The notes: generated from the letters alone by a model not told the origin. A DNA stretch of 37,761 nt from Streptomyces longispororuber (GCF_024448165.1 NZ_JAMOLN010000092.1:1-37761); one strand, 5' to 3'. Numbered from the stretch's first letter, positions 23,735 to 31,771 are shown. Made by a program: numbers and translations.

Positions 23735-24457
23735 ATGCTTGTCGCCGCCGCCGTCTGCCCCTGCCCGCCGCTGCTCGTGCCCGAGGTGGCCGCCGGCGCC
23801 GCCCCCGAGCTGGACGCCGCGCGCACGGCGTGCGACGAGGCGATCGCCGCGATGCTCGCGGCCGGACCCGACCTGGTGTGGATCATCGGCGAGGGCTCGC
23901 GCCCGGGCGTCCACCGCCCGGGCGCCCGGGGCTCCTTCCGCCCCTTCGGCGTGGACCTCGACGTCCACCTCGGAACCCCGGCCGACGACGCCGGAACCGT
24001 TGAGGCCACCCTCCCGCCGTCCCTCTCCGTGGGCGCGTGGCTGCTCGCGCGCGCGGGGTGGAGCGGCGAGGTGCGTGGCTACGAGCTGGCGGGGGGCAGG
24101 TCCGCGTTCGACAGCCTTGACGGCGCGTGGCGGCTCGGCGACGGCCGGACCGGCAAGGAACGGGTGGGCTTCCTGGTCATGGGCGACGGCACCGCCTGCC
24201 GCACCGTGAAGGCCCCCGGCTACCTGGACGAGCGCGCCGAGGGCGTCGACGCGCGGATCGCCGAGGCCCTGCGCACCGGCGACCCGGACCACTACCTGGC
24301 CGGGCTCGACGCCGACCTCGCCCGCGAGCTCAAGATCTCCGGCCGCGGCCCGTGGCAGATGCTGAACGCCGCCTGGGACAAGAAGGACACCACCGCCCGC
24401 CTCCTGTACGAGGACGCGCCCTACGGAGTCGGCTACTTCGTGGCGAGCTGGACGTAG
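23735..24457 (+). CDS. LigB/MEMO-like class III extradiol dioxygenase fold protein, metal site altered
   Basis: 240-residue protein conserved next to miaB in Streptomyces. The N terminus VCPCPPLLVPE corresponds to the metal-binding CPHPPLLxPE motif of LigB/MEMO proteins, but the histidine is Cys10. The later GPWQMLNAAWDKK and APYGVGYFVASW blocks are typical of the actinobacterial group, so the loss may be shared by this clade. Without the His the protein is unlikely to be an iron dioxygenase. Its role is unknown; the neighbourhood of tRNA-modification and dapF genes gives no clear hint. The start is set by the -10 seven bases upstream. Confidence 0.85.
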   Translation: MLVAAAVCPCPPLLVPEVAAGAAPELDAARTACDEAIAAMLAAGPDLVWIIGEGSRPGVHRPGARGSFRPFGVDLDVHLGTPADDAGTVEATLPPSLSVGAWLLARAGWSGEVRGYELAGGRSAFDSLDGAWRLGDGRTGKERVGFLVMGDGTACRTVKAPGYLDERAEGVDARIAEALRTGDPDHYLAGLDADLARELKISGRGPWQMLNAAWDKKDTTARLLYEDAPYGVGYFVASWT

Positions 24458-24487
24458 CCGGCTGGACGTAGCCCGCGCGGACACGGC

Positions 24488-24521
24488 GACGGCCGCGAAG
24501 CCCCTCGGCTTCGCGGCCGTC
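24488..24521. terminator. Bidirectional terminator between convergent genes
   Basis: Perfect 15-bp stem GACGGCCGCGAAGCC / GGCTTCGCGGCCGTC with a CCTC loop (24488-24502 and 24507-24521). It sits between the LigB-like gene (+) and the MT0933-like gene (-), so it can stop transcription from both sides. Confidence 0.9.
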
Positions 24522-24548
24522 CGCCGTTCGTGTTCCGCGCGCGGTGTC

Positions 24549-24803
24549 TCAGGACCCCGCGGGCGGCGACGGCGGGGTGCCGCCGTCCTTGTCGCCCGGC
24601 CCGGAGAGCTTGTCCAGGGCGCCCTTCGCCTTGTCCGTACCCTGCTGGATCTTGTCGCTGTACTTGCCCTTGGTCTTGTCGTCGACCACCTTGGCGGCCT
24701 TCTCCAGGCCCTGGTCGATCTTGTCCCCGTGCTGTTGCGCGAGGCCGGAGACCTTTTCCTTGGCGGGGTTCAGCTTGGCTTTCAACGTGTCCAGGAAGCC
24801 CAT
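24549..24803 (-). CDS. MT0933-like antitoxin family protein
   Basis: 84 residues: MGFLDTLKAKLNPAKEK, then lysine-rich helical segments GDKIDQGLEKAAKVVDDKTKGKY and DKIQQGTDKAKGALDKL, then a Pro/Gly tail. This is the layout of the MT0933 (Rv0909) antitoxin family. In mycobacteria the toxin gene is adjacent; here neither neighbour is a recognisable toxin, so it is an orphan and may be a general stress-type helical protein instead. It lies downstream of the acidic protein gene in the same direction, separated by 53 bases containing three tandem 10-mers. GAAGGTGGG precedes the ATG. Confidence 0.85.
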   Translation of the reverse strand: MGFLDTLKAKLNPAKEKVSGLAQQHGDKIDQGLEKAAKVVDDKTKGKYSDKIQQGTDKAKGALDKLSGPGDKDGGTPPSPPAGS

Positions 24804-24826
24804 GGACCCACCTTCCGTCGCAGAAA

Positions 24827-24856
24827 CTCGCAGGAGCTCGCGGGAGCTCGCGGGAG
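24827..24856. repeat. Three tandem 10-bp repeats CTCGCRGGAG
   Basis: CTCGCAGGAG at 24827-24836, then CTCGCGGGAG at 24837-24846 and 24847-24856, exactly filling the spacer from the stop codon of the acidic protein gene toward the MT0933-like start. Junctions form GAGCTC palindromes. On the minus strand they lie in the message between the two cistrons. Confidence 0.75.
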
Positions 24857-25147
24857 TTACTTGCGGGCGCTCTCACCGGCCTCGTTGTCGGCGGCCTGTT
24901 CCGCGGACTGCTGCTTGGGGATCTCGACGCTCTCCGCGGCGGCCTCGGCCACCCCGGACGCCTCGCCCGTCTCGCCCGCCTCGGGCTCCTCGGCCTTCTG
25001 CTCGGCCGTGGCGGCCCCGGGGGCCTCGGACGGGGTCTCGGTGCCCTCCGCCTCGGGCTCGGCCGTCAGAGTGGCGGCCTGGGCCTCCGCGGTTGACGCC
25101 TCCTCGCTGTCCTTGGCCTTCCGGCGAAACATGGCAAAAACGCCCAT
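24857..25147 (-). CDS. Small acidic Ala/Glu-rich protein
   Basis: 96 residues with a short basic N terminus (MGVFAMFRRKAKDSEE) followed by a low-complexity, strongly acidic Ala/Glu/Thr/Pro tail predicted to be disordered. I do not recognise a domain; homologues next to miaA in streptomycetes have been labelled gliding motility proteins without clear support. The start at 25147 is chosen because GGAG precedes it by five bases; a longer frame to 25261 lacks a ribosome site. TACTGT upstream on the minus strand could be the -10 of a short-leader transcript. Probably cotranscribed with the MT0933-like gene. Confidence 0.7.
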   Translation of the reverse strand: MGVFAMFRRKAKDSEEASTAEAQAATLTAEPEAEGTETPSEAPGAATAEQKAEEPEAGETGEASGVAEAAAESVEIPKQQSAEQAADNEAGESARK

Positions 25148-25329
25148 TTCAACTCCATACAGTACTCGTGTGGGCGAAATCCCGCCCTGCCCGGTGCGTC
25201 CCATTGCGTCGCCCGGGTCACCGGTCCTCGAAACCGGCGGCTGGAACCTCGCAACAGGCAACGACCCCGCACCTGGGGCGTCACGTAGCTCGTTCGAGAA
25301 GTGGCCGCGAGGTTTGCGAGACTGGGGCG

Positions 25330-26268
25330 GTGAGTAGCGCAGCTCCCGCCCCGCGGGTCATCGCCGTCGTCGGTCCCACCGCGGCCGGAAAGTCCGATCT
25401 CGGCGTCTTCCTCGCCAAGGAACTCGGCGGCGAGGTCGTCAACGCCGATTCCATGCAGCTCTACCGGGGGATGGACATCGGCACCGCCAAGCTGACGCCC
25501 CAGGAGCGCGACGGAGTCCCGCACCACCTCCTGGACGTCTGGGACGTCACGGTGACCGCGAGCGTCGCCGAGTACCAGCGGCTGGCCCGCGCCGAGATCG
25601 ACCGCCTCCTCGCCGCCGGCCGCTGGCCCGTCCTCGTCGGCGGCTCCGGGCTCTACGTGCGCGGCGCCGTCGACAAGATGGAGTTCCCCGGCACCGACCC
25701 CGGGATCCGCGCCCGGCTGGAGGAGGAGCTCGCCCTGCGCGGCTCCGGCGCCCTGCACGCCCGGCTGGCCGCCGCCGACCCGGAGGCCGCCGCCGCGATC
25801 CTGCCGAGCAACGGCCGGCGCATCGTGCGCGCCCTCGAAGTCATCGAGATCACCGGAAAGCCGTTCACGGCCAACCTGCCGGGACACGACTCCGTCTACG
25901 ACACCGTCCAGATCGGCGTGGACGTGGCGCGCCCCGAACTCGACGAGCGCATCGCCACGCGTGTGGACCGCATGTGGGACGAAGGGCTCGTCGACGAGGT
26001 GCGCCTTCTGGAGGACCAGGGCCTGCGCGAGGGGCGCACGGCGTCCCGCGCACTCGGCTACCAGCAGGTGCTCGCGGCGCTCGCGGGGGAGTGCACCGAG
26101 GACGAGGCGCGGGCCGAGACCGTCCGCGCCACCAAGCGCTTCGCGCGCCGCCAGGATTCGTGGTTCCGGCGCGACCCCCGGGTGCATTGGCTCAGTGGGG
26201 CCGTCGCCGAGCGCGGGGAACTCCCGGCCCGCGCAATGGCGTTGGTCGAACGACCGGTTACAGCCTGA
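25330..26268 (+). CDS. miaA: tRNA dimethylallyltransferase
   Basis: 312-residue isopentenyltransferase that adds the dimethylallyl group to A37 of UNN-reading tRNAs, the substrate for MiaB encoded at 22174. Walker-like GPTAAGKSDL near residue 15, NADSMQLYRGMDIGTAK, the GGSGLYVRG segment near 107 and the FARRQDSWFRRD motif near the C terminus are all present. The GTG start at 25330 has no ribosome site; GAGACT six bases upstream could be a -10 for a leaderless transcript, although it is a poor match. Length is normal for the family. Confidence 0.96.
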   Translation: MSSAAPAPRVIAVVGPTAAGKSDLGVFLAKELGGEVVNADSMQLYRGMDIGTAKLTPQERDGVPHHLLDVWDVTVTASVAEYQRLARAEIDRLLAAGRWPVLVGGSGLYVRGAVDKMEFPGTDPGIRARLEEELALRGSGALHARLAAADPEAAAAILPSNGRRIVRALEVIEITGKPFTANLPGHDSVYDTVQIGVDVARPELDERIATRVDRMWDEGLVDEVRLLEDQGLREGRTASRALGYQQVLAALAGECTEDEARAETVRATKRFARRQDSWFRRDPRVHWLSGAVAERGELPARAMALVERPVTA

Positions 26269-26327
26269 TCACGTGATGGCATCGGGACGCTCGGGCGGTC
26301 ATCCCGGCCTCCCGGGCCGTGCCATCA
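26268..26327. repeat. Palindrome and inverted repeat after miaA
   Basis: ATCACGTGAT, a perfect 10-bp palindrome, spans the last base of the miaA stop (26268-26277). It overlaps TGATGGCA (26274-26281), which pairs perfectly with TGCCATCA (26320-26327) across a GC-rich 38-base loop that has its own short stems. This could be a terminator for miaA or a regulator site for the next gene. Confidence 0.45.
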
Positions 26328-26369
26328 TCGACCATCGATCGACCAGTGGAGTCCGGAGTGGGAGGGCGC

Positions 26370-26843
26370 GTGGCGATGGAGGCCGGCCCTCGTGACACCG
26401 CACCAGGCGGGGAGCAGCTGAGCTCCGACGGTCCTGAGACGACCCCGGACGGCGTGATCGCCGACGGTCCCACCGCCGACGAGATCGCCGCGCAGGACGA
26501 GGCCGCCGAGGTGGAGGTCGAGCTGCGCCCGCAGCGCAGGCTCCGCATCTGGCAGCTCGCGCCCATCGTGATGCTCGCCACCATCGGCTCCCTGATGTTC
26601 GCGTTCCCGCTGTTCTTCGAGTTCGGCGACGGCGGCGCCGTCGTGGCGATGCTCGGCCTGCTGATCAGTTCCTGCGCCGCGGGCTGGGGCATGATGGCCG
26701 CCCGCCGGGTGGGCTACACGCTGCCCGGTCTGCCGCCGCGCGGCAGCGGCAGATGGCCGGACTGGCGCGTCGTGGGCGCCTACGTCGTGGTGGTCGCGGC
26801 CGTGGCGGTCCTCGCCGTCTGGCGCGTCGCCCGGCTCCGCTGA
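26370..26843 (+). CDS. Conserved hypothetical membrane protein
   Basis: 157 residues. An acidic, probably disordered N-terminal half (to about residue 55) is followed by a basic RRLRIWQLAPIV stretch and three hydrophobic segments: about 63-80, 90-108 and 134-151. The N terminus is likely inside. I know no function; the gene sits between miaA and dapF in streptomycetes. The start is uncertain: GTG 26370 follows GGGAGGG by four bases, ATG 26376 is two codons on, and an upstream ATG 26319 lacks a ribosome site. Confidence 0.75.
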   Translation: MAMEAGPRDTAPGGEQLSSDGPETTPDGVIADGPTADEIAAQDEAAEVEVELRPQRRLRIWQLAPIVMLATIGSLMFAFPLFFEFGDGGAVVAMLGLLISSCAAGWGMMAARRVGYTLPGLPPRGSGRWPDWRVVGAYVVVVAAVAVLAVWRVARLR

Positions 26844-26878
26844 CCGCCCGCGCCGACCGGGTGGTCGGCGCCATCTCG

Positions 26879-26884
26879 TACGAT
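26879..26884 (+). promoter_or_regulatory. -10 element TACGAT, likely leaderless start of dapF
   Basis: TACGAT ends six bases before the dapF ATG and the intervening CGAGAA is not a ribosome site. The geometry equals that before miaB. Confidence 0.5.
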
Positions 26885-26890
26885 CGAGAA

Positions 26891-27760
26891 ATGACCACCT
26901 TCCTCAAGGGCCACGGGACCGAGAACGACTTCGTGATCATCCCGGACGCGGAGAACGCGATCGAGCTGTCCCCGGCCACCGTGGCGGCGCTGTGCGACCG
27001 CCGGGCCGGCGTCGGAGGGGACGGCGTCCTGCACGTCGTGCGTTCCGCGGCCCACCCCGAGGCGCGCCACCTGGCGGCCGAGGCGGAGTGGTTCATGGAC
27101 TACCGGAACGGGGACGGTTCGATCGCCGAGATGTGCGGCAACGGCGTGCGGGTCTTCGCCCGCTACCTGCAGCACGCCGGACACGCCACCGAGGGCGACA
27201 TCGCCGTGGCGACCCGCGGCGGCGTCAAGCGGGTCCACATCGACAAGGAAGGCCTGATCACGGTCGGCATGGGCCGGGCCACGCTGCCCGAGGGAGAGGT
27301 CACCGTCACCGTCGACGACCGCTCCTGGCCCGCGCGGAACGTGAACATGGGCAACCCGCACGCGATCGCCTTCGTGGCCGACCTCGCCCACGCGGGCACC
27401 CTGTACGATCCGCCCCCCTTTGCGCCGGCGAACGTGTACCCGGAGGGTGTGAACGTCGAATTCGTCGTCGACCGCGGCCCCCGGCACGTCGCCATGCGCG
27501 TGCACGAGCGCGGCTCGGGCGAGACCCGCTCGTGCGGGACGGGCGCGTGCGCGGTGGCCGTCGCCACGGCCCGCAGGGACGGCCTCGACCCGGCCGTGAC
27601 CGGCGCCCCTGTCACGTACGACATCGACCTTCCCGGTGGCCGGCTGACGATCACCGAGCGGCCCGACGGAGAGATCGAGATGACCGGGCCCGCGGTGATC
27701 GTGGCCGAGGGCGAGCTCGACGCGGACTGGTTCGCGGCAATCGAAACCGTAAACCCGTGA
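26891..27760 (+). CDS. dapF: Diaminopimelate epimerase
   Basis: 289-residue enzyme converting LL- to meso-diaminopimelate, needed for lysine and (in other bacteria) peptidoglycan; Streptomyces uses LL-diaminopimelate in its wall, so here it mainly serves lysine synthesis. The two catalytic cysteines are C82 in EMCGNGVR and C215 in SCGTGAC; GNPHAIAF and the N-terminal KGHGTENDF are also conserved. The two halves form the pseudo-symmetric DapF fold. The start at 26891 agrees with the family N terminus and with a -10 six bases upstream. Confidence 0.97.
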   Translation: MTTFLKGHGTENDFVIIPDAENAIELSPATVAALCDRRAGVGGDGVLHVVRSAAHPEARHLAAEAEWFMDYRNGDGSIAEMCGNGVRVFARYLQHAGHATEGDIAVATRGGVKRVHIDKEGLITVGMGRATLPEGEVTVTVDDRSWPARNVNMGNPHAIAFVADLAHAGTLYDPPPFAPANVYPEGVNVEFVVDRGPRHVAMRVHERGSGETRSCGTGACAVAVATARRDGLDPAVTGAPVTYDIDLPGGRLTITERPDGEIEMTGPAVIVAEGELDADWFAAIETVNP

Positions 27761-27829
27761 ACTGTCGCTCGAATGGGTGATCCGTTTCACGCTGGGCGAG
27801 AGCGGGACTGCGCCACGTGATGGGCTCGG

Positions 27830-27835
27830 TAGCAT
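27830..27835 (+). promoter_or_regulatory. Possible -10 of rshA
   Basis: TAGCAT in the 139-base gap between dapF and rshA would start a message near 27842 with a leader of about 58 bases. No good -35 is visible. GGAGGTG precedes the rshA ATG. Confidence 0.35.
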
Positions 27836-27899
27836 CAAGCACCGGTCCGGACGGGTGCCCCTGCCAGCCCGCCACCGGTCGACAAAGCCGGAGGTGCTC

Positions 27900-30023
27900 A
27901 TGAGTGCGGAGGCGACCAACCCCGCGACGCCGGGGCCGATCACGCCCGGAGCGCACCGTCGGCGCGGCCGGCCACGGATCGACCTGCGCCGGCTGGGCCG
28001 CGCCGCGCTCCTCGGCCCCACCACCCGCGACCGGCTCCCGGACGCCATCGGCCACGTCGTCGAGGCCCACCGCGCGCACTACCCGGACGCCGTGCTGGAC
28101 CCGCTGCGCCGGGCCTACGTGCTCGCCGAGTCCTCGCACCGCGGCCAGATGCGCAAGAGCGGCGAGCCGTACATCACGCACCCGCTCGCGGTGACGCTGA
28201 TCCTGGCCGAGCTGGGCGCGGAGACCACCACGCTCACCGCCTCCCTCCTGCACGACACGGTCGAGGACACGGAGGTGACCCTCGACCAGGTGCGCGACCA
28301 GTTCGGCGAGGAGGTCGCCTATCTCGTCGACGGCGTCACCAAACTGGAGAAGGTCGACTACGGCGCCGCCGCCGAGCCCGAGACGTTCCGCAAGATGCTG
28401 GTCGCGACCGGCAACGACGTCCGCGTCATGTCGATCAAACTCGCCGACCGCCTGCACAACATGCGCACCCTCGGCGTCATGCGCCAGGAGAAACAGGAGC
28501 GGATCGCCAAGGTCACCCGCGACGTCCTCATCCCGCTCGCCGAGCGCCTCGGCGTCCAGGCCCTGAAGACCGAGCTCGAGGACCTGGTCTTCGCGATCCT
28601 GCACCCCGAGGAGTACGCGGAGACCCGCGCGCTGATGGCGGCCAACGCCGCGCGCGACGACGACCCGCTCGCCGCGATCGCCGAGGACGTGCGCGGCGTG
28701 CTGCGCGAGGCGGGCCTGAGCGCCGAAGTCCTCATCCGGCCCCGGCACTTCGTGTCCGTCCACCGCGTCCGGCGCAAGCGCGGCGAACTGCGCGGCGCCG
28801 ACTTCGGCCGCCTCCTCGTCCTCGTCGGCGAGGACGCCGACTGCTACGGCGTGCTCGGCGAACTCCACACCTGTTTCACGCCCGTGGTCTCCGAGTTCAA
28901 GGACTTCATCGCCGTACCGAAGTTCAACCTGTACCAGTCGCTGCACACCGCCGTCGCCCGCCCCGACGGCGAGGTAGCCGAAGTCCTCATCCGCACGCAC
29001 CAGATGCACAAGGTCGCGGAGGCGGGCGTCGTCGCACTCGGCAATCCGTACGCGCCGTCCGGCGAGGAGCACCTCGACACCCTCGGCGAGCGCTCCGACC
29101 CCACCCGTCCCGGCTGGCTCTCCCGCCTGCTCGACTGGCAGCAGTCCGCACCCGACGCCGACACCTTCTGGTCGACGCTCAGGGAGGACCTCGCACAGGA
29201 CCGCGAGATCACCGTTTTCCGGCCCGACGGCGGCACCATCGGCCTCCCCGCGGGCGCCAGTTGCGTCGACGCCGCGTACGCGCAGTACGGCGAGGACGCC
29301 CACGCCGTCATCGGCGCGCGGGTCAACGGACGCCTGGCGACGCTCAGTACGGTCCTCAGCGACGGCGACACCGTCCAGCTCCTGATGGACCACATGGAGA
29401 GCGGCGCCGCCTCCGAGCCGTCCCGCGACTGGCTCGACCACGCGCGCACGCCCGCCGCGCGCATCGCCATCCGCCGCTGGCTCACCGCCCATCCGGAAGG
29501 GCCGAGCGCCACGGAGCCCGCACCGCGCGCCCCGTACAGCGGCCCCTCGGCCCGCCCCGCCGCCGCGAACGCCGTCGTCGAGCAGCCCGGCGCCACCGTC
29601 CGCCTCGCCGGCTGTTGTACGCCCGTGCCGCCCGACGAGATCACCGCGTTCGCCGTCCGCGGCGGCGCCGTCACCGTGCACCGCGTCGAGTGCTCCGGGG
29701 CACAGCGCATGAAGAACGCCGACCGCCCGGAGGTCGGCGTGCACTGGGCGGACGCGGCGACCGCCGAGTACCGGGTGACCCTGCTCGCCGAATCCTTCAG
29801 CCGCCCGCACCTGCTGGCCGACCTCACCGAAGCCATAGCGCTGGAGGGCGTCGCCATCATCTCGGCGACCGTCGAACCCCCCGCCCAGGGCCGGGTCCGG
29901 CACACGTACACGCTGCAACTCCCGGACGCCGCGCACCTCCAGGCCCTGATGCGGGCGATGCGGAACGTGCCGGGCGTGTACGACGTGGGGCGCGCGCAGC
30001 ATGCCGCGGCGGGCGCCCTGTAA
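27900..30023 (+). CDS. rshA: RelA/SpoT homologue (long RSH protein)
   Basis: 707 residues with the long RSH layout: HD hydrolase (about 70-200), synthetase (about 270-380), TGS (about 415-475), a linker with a CC-xPVP zinc-finger-type segment (about 570-600) and a C-terminal ACT domain. The hydrolase site looks intact: H80, H94, H118-D119, E122-D123, RLHNMRT. The synthetase is altered: R280-P-R282, D301, YQSLHT and EVLIRT remain, but the GIRV strand reads RLLVLV and the EYGIAAHW block is EAGVVALG. It would therefore mainly degrade (p)ppGpp, with doubtful or conditional synthesis. ATG 27900 with GGAGGTG is preferred over an upstream GTG at 27777. The position after dapF is that of rshA in Streptomyces. 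Confidence 0.92.
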   Translation: MSAEATNPATPGPITPGAHRRRGRPRIDLRRLGRAALLGPTTRDRLPDAIGHVVEAHRAHYPDAVLDPLRRAYVLAESSHRGQMRKSGEPYITHPLAVTLILAELGAETTTLTASLLHDTVEDTEVTLDQVRDQFGEEVAYLVDGVTKLEKVDYGAAAEPETFRKMLVATGNDVRVMSIKLADRLHNMRTLGVMRQEKQERIAKVTRDVLIPLAERLGVQALKTELEDLVFAILHPEEYAETRALMAANAARDDDPLAAIAEDVRGVLREAGLSAEVLIRPRHFVSVHRVRRKRGELRGADFGRLLVLVGEDADCYGVLGELHTCFTPVVSEFKDFIAVPKFNLYQSLHTAVARPDGEVAEVLIRTHQMHKVAEAGVVALGNPYAPSGEEHLDTLGERSDPTRPGWLSRLLDWQQSAPDADTFWSTLREDLAQDREITVFRPDGGTIGLPAGASCVDAAYAQYGEDAHAVIGARVNGRLATLSTVLSDGDTVQLLMDHMESGAASEPSRDWLDHARTPAARIAIRRWLTAHPEGPSATEPAPRAPYSGPSARPAAANAVVEQPGATVRLAGCCTPVPPDEITAFAVRGGAVTVHRVECSGAQRMKNADRPEVGVHWADAATAEYRVTLLAESFSRPHLLADLTEAIALEGVAIISATVEPPAQGRVRHTYTLQLPDAAHLQALMRAMRNVPGVYDVGRAQHAAAGAL

Positions 30024-30100
30024 GCCGACCCGGGGCCTCGTTCGGGTGGTGCGGCGCGTGCCGCCCGGGCCGCGGGAGCGCGCGCTGATAGCGGTAGTTC

Positions 30101-31558
30101 ATGCTGCTCAGCTCCCGAACGTCCCGCACCGCCGCGCTGCTCGCCGCCGGTGCCTCCGTCGCCCTCCTCGCGGCGGCCGCGCCCCGCCCGGCCACCCCGC
30201 TCGGTCTCGGCGACCGGCTCTTCCCGCACCTCGGCAACCCCGGCTACGACGTGCAGTCGTACGACATCGCCCTCACGTACAAGGGCGACAACCGCAAGCC
30301 GCTCGACGCCGTCACCAAGATCGACGCCCGGGCGACGGCCCGGCTCGACCGGGTCAACCTCGACTTCTCGCACGGCACCGTGCGGTCCGTGGAGGTCAAC
30401 GGCGCCCCCGCCGACTTCGCGACCGGCGGCGAGGACCTGATCGTCACGCCCGCCCGCCCCGTCGTGGCCGGGGAACCTCTGCGCATCACCGTCCGGCACA
30501 CCAGCGACCCCATGCCGGGCAAGGAGGAGATCGGCTGGGTGCGCACCAAGGACGGGCTCGCCATGGCGAACCAGGCCGACGCCGGGCACCGGGTGTTCCC
30601 GAGCAACGACCACCCCTCCGACAAGGCCTACTTCACCTTCCGCATCACTGCCCCCAAGGGCCTCACCGCCGTCGCCAACGGCGTCCCCATGGCCACGACG
30701 CGGCAGGCCGGAGCCACCCGCTGGTCCTACCGGACGCTCCACCCGATGGCCACCGAGCTGGCCCAGGTCTCCATCGGCCGCTCCGCGGTGCTCCACCAGC
30801 AGGGACCGCACGGCCTGCCCGTACGCGACGTCGTACCGGCCAAGGACGTCAAGGCGCTGCGGCCGTGGCTGAAGAAGACGCCCGGCCAGATCTCCTGGAT
30901 GGAGGGGAAGGTCGGCCGCTACCCCTTCGAGAACTACGGCCTGCTCGTCGCCGAGGCCACCACGGGCTTCGAACTCGAGACGCAGACGCTCTCCCTCTTC
31001 GAGAAGGACCTGTTCACCGAGGCCGGCTACCCCGAGTGGTACGTCGACTCGATCATGGTCCACGAGCTGGCGCACCAGTGGTTCGGCGACAGCGTCAGCC
31101 CGCGCACCTGGTCCGACCTGTGGCTCAACGAGGGCCACGCCACCTGGTACGAGGCCCAGTACGCGGAGGAGAAGGCGCACCAGCCGATGGCGACGCGGAT
31201 GCGGGACGCCTACCGCGAATCCGACGGCTGGCGCGCGGCCGGCGGCCCGCCCGCCGCGCCGAAGGGCCCCGAGAGCGGCGAGAAGATCAGCATCTTCCGG
31301 CCGGTCGTCTACGACGGCAGCGCCCTCGTCCTCTACGCGCTGCGCCAGGAGATCGGCAAGGAAGCCTTCGACCGGCTCGAACGGCAGTGGGTGGCCACCC
31401 ACCGTGACTCCACGGCCACGACGGCGGACTTCACCGGCCTCGCCTCGCGGATCGCGGGACGCGACCTGACCGGCTTCTTCGACGCCTGGCTGTACGGGCA
31501 GAAGACGCCGCCGATGCCCGGACACCCCGACTGGAAGAGCCGGCCGGCGGAGAAGTAG
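30101..31558 (+). CDS. Secreted M1-family metallopeptidase
   Basis: 485-residue zinc aminopeptidase of the gluzincin class. A signal peptide occupies about residues 1-30 (RTSRTAALLAAGASVALLAAAAP), so the enzyme is exported. The zinc site is H321-E-L-A-H325 with the third ligand E344 in WLNEGHATW, the family spacing. The substrate-anchoring motif is AEATTGFELETQT rather than a canonical GAMEN, as in other short actinobacterial M1 enzymes. The C-terminal helical superdomain of long aminopeptidases is absent, so length is about half of PepN. No strong ribosome site precedes ATG 30101; GATAGCGGT just upstream could hint at a short leader. Probably supplies amino acids from peptides outside the cell. 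Confidence 0.92.
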   Translation: MLLSSRTSRTAALLAAGASVALLAAAAPRPATPLGLGDRLFPHLGNPGYDVQSYDIALTYKGDNRKPLDAVTKIDARATARLDRVNLDFSHGTVRSVEVNGAPADFATGGEDLIVTPARPVVAGEPLRITVRHTSDPMPGKEEIGWVRTKDGLAMANQADAGHRVFPSNDHPSDKAYFTFRITAPKGLTAVANGVPMATTRQAGATRWSYRTLHPMATELAQVSIGRSAVLHQQGPHGLPVRDVVPAKDVKALRPWLKKTPGQISWMEGKVGRYPFENYGLLVAEATTGFELETQTLSLFEKDLFTEAGYPEWYVDSIMVHELAHQWFGDSVSPRTWSDLWLNEGHATWYEAQYAEEKAHQPMATRMRDAYRESDGWRAAGGPPAAPKGPESGEKISIFRPVVYDGSALVLYALRQEIGKEAFDRLERQWVATHRDSTATTADFTGLASRIAGRDLTGFFDAWLYGQKTPPMPGHPDWKSRPAEK

Positions 31559-31656
31559 CCCGGAATTCCGGGCTTCGGACCCGATGATCGAGGGAAATAA
31601 CCCGGATGACGAGACGGCCCGTACCGTGCGACCATCGTCAGGTCGACGGCACGGGC
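31559..31656. terminator. Palindrome and imperfect hairpin after the M1 peptidase gene
   Basis: CCCGGAATTCCGGG, a perfect palindrome, begins right after the peptidase stop (31559-31572). A longer imperfect stem follows: GCCCGT-CCGT-CGACC (31617-31633) with GGTCG-ACGG-ACGGGC (31641-31656), interrupted by one mismatch and one bulge, loop of seven bases. The second may be the actual terminator or part of the hflX leader. Confidence 0.5.
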
Positions 31657-31709
31657 CGACGGCGGTCACCGAACCGGCTCCTCCGGGAATCCCCGGGCCG
31701 GACCGAGCG

Positions 31710-31738
31710 TTGACACAGAGGACGGGCGGGCGCCCGTC
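31710..31738 (+). promoter_or_regulatory. hflX promoter region with TTGACA and an operator-like palindrome
   Basis: TTGACA (31710-31715) is a perfect -35, and GACGGGCG-GG-CGCCCGTC (31721-31738) is an 8-bp inverted repeat filling the spacer and -10 position. No TAnnnT-type -10 is seen at the right distance, so the promoter is uncertain. AAGGATCC before ATG 31772 is the ribosome site. Confidence 0.4.
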
Positions 31739-31771
31739 ACGTTTCCCGAATCCCACTGACGTAAGGATCCA

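Noticed and set aside
24827..24856. Possible CRISPR-like array of short repeats
   Set aside because: Only three 10-bp units directly abutting with no spacers; a simple tandem repeat.
25221..25237. tRNA-like stem-loop CCGGT-CCTCGAA-ACCGG, which on the other strand resembles a T-arm with TTCGAGG
   Set aside because: The conserved G53-C61 pair is missing and no matching acceptor or D-arm is found at tRNA distances.
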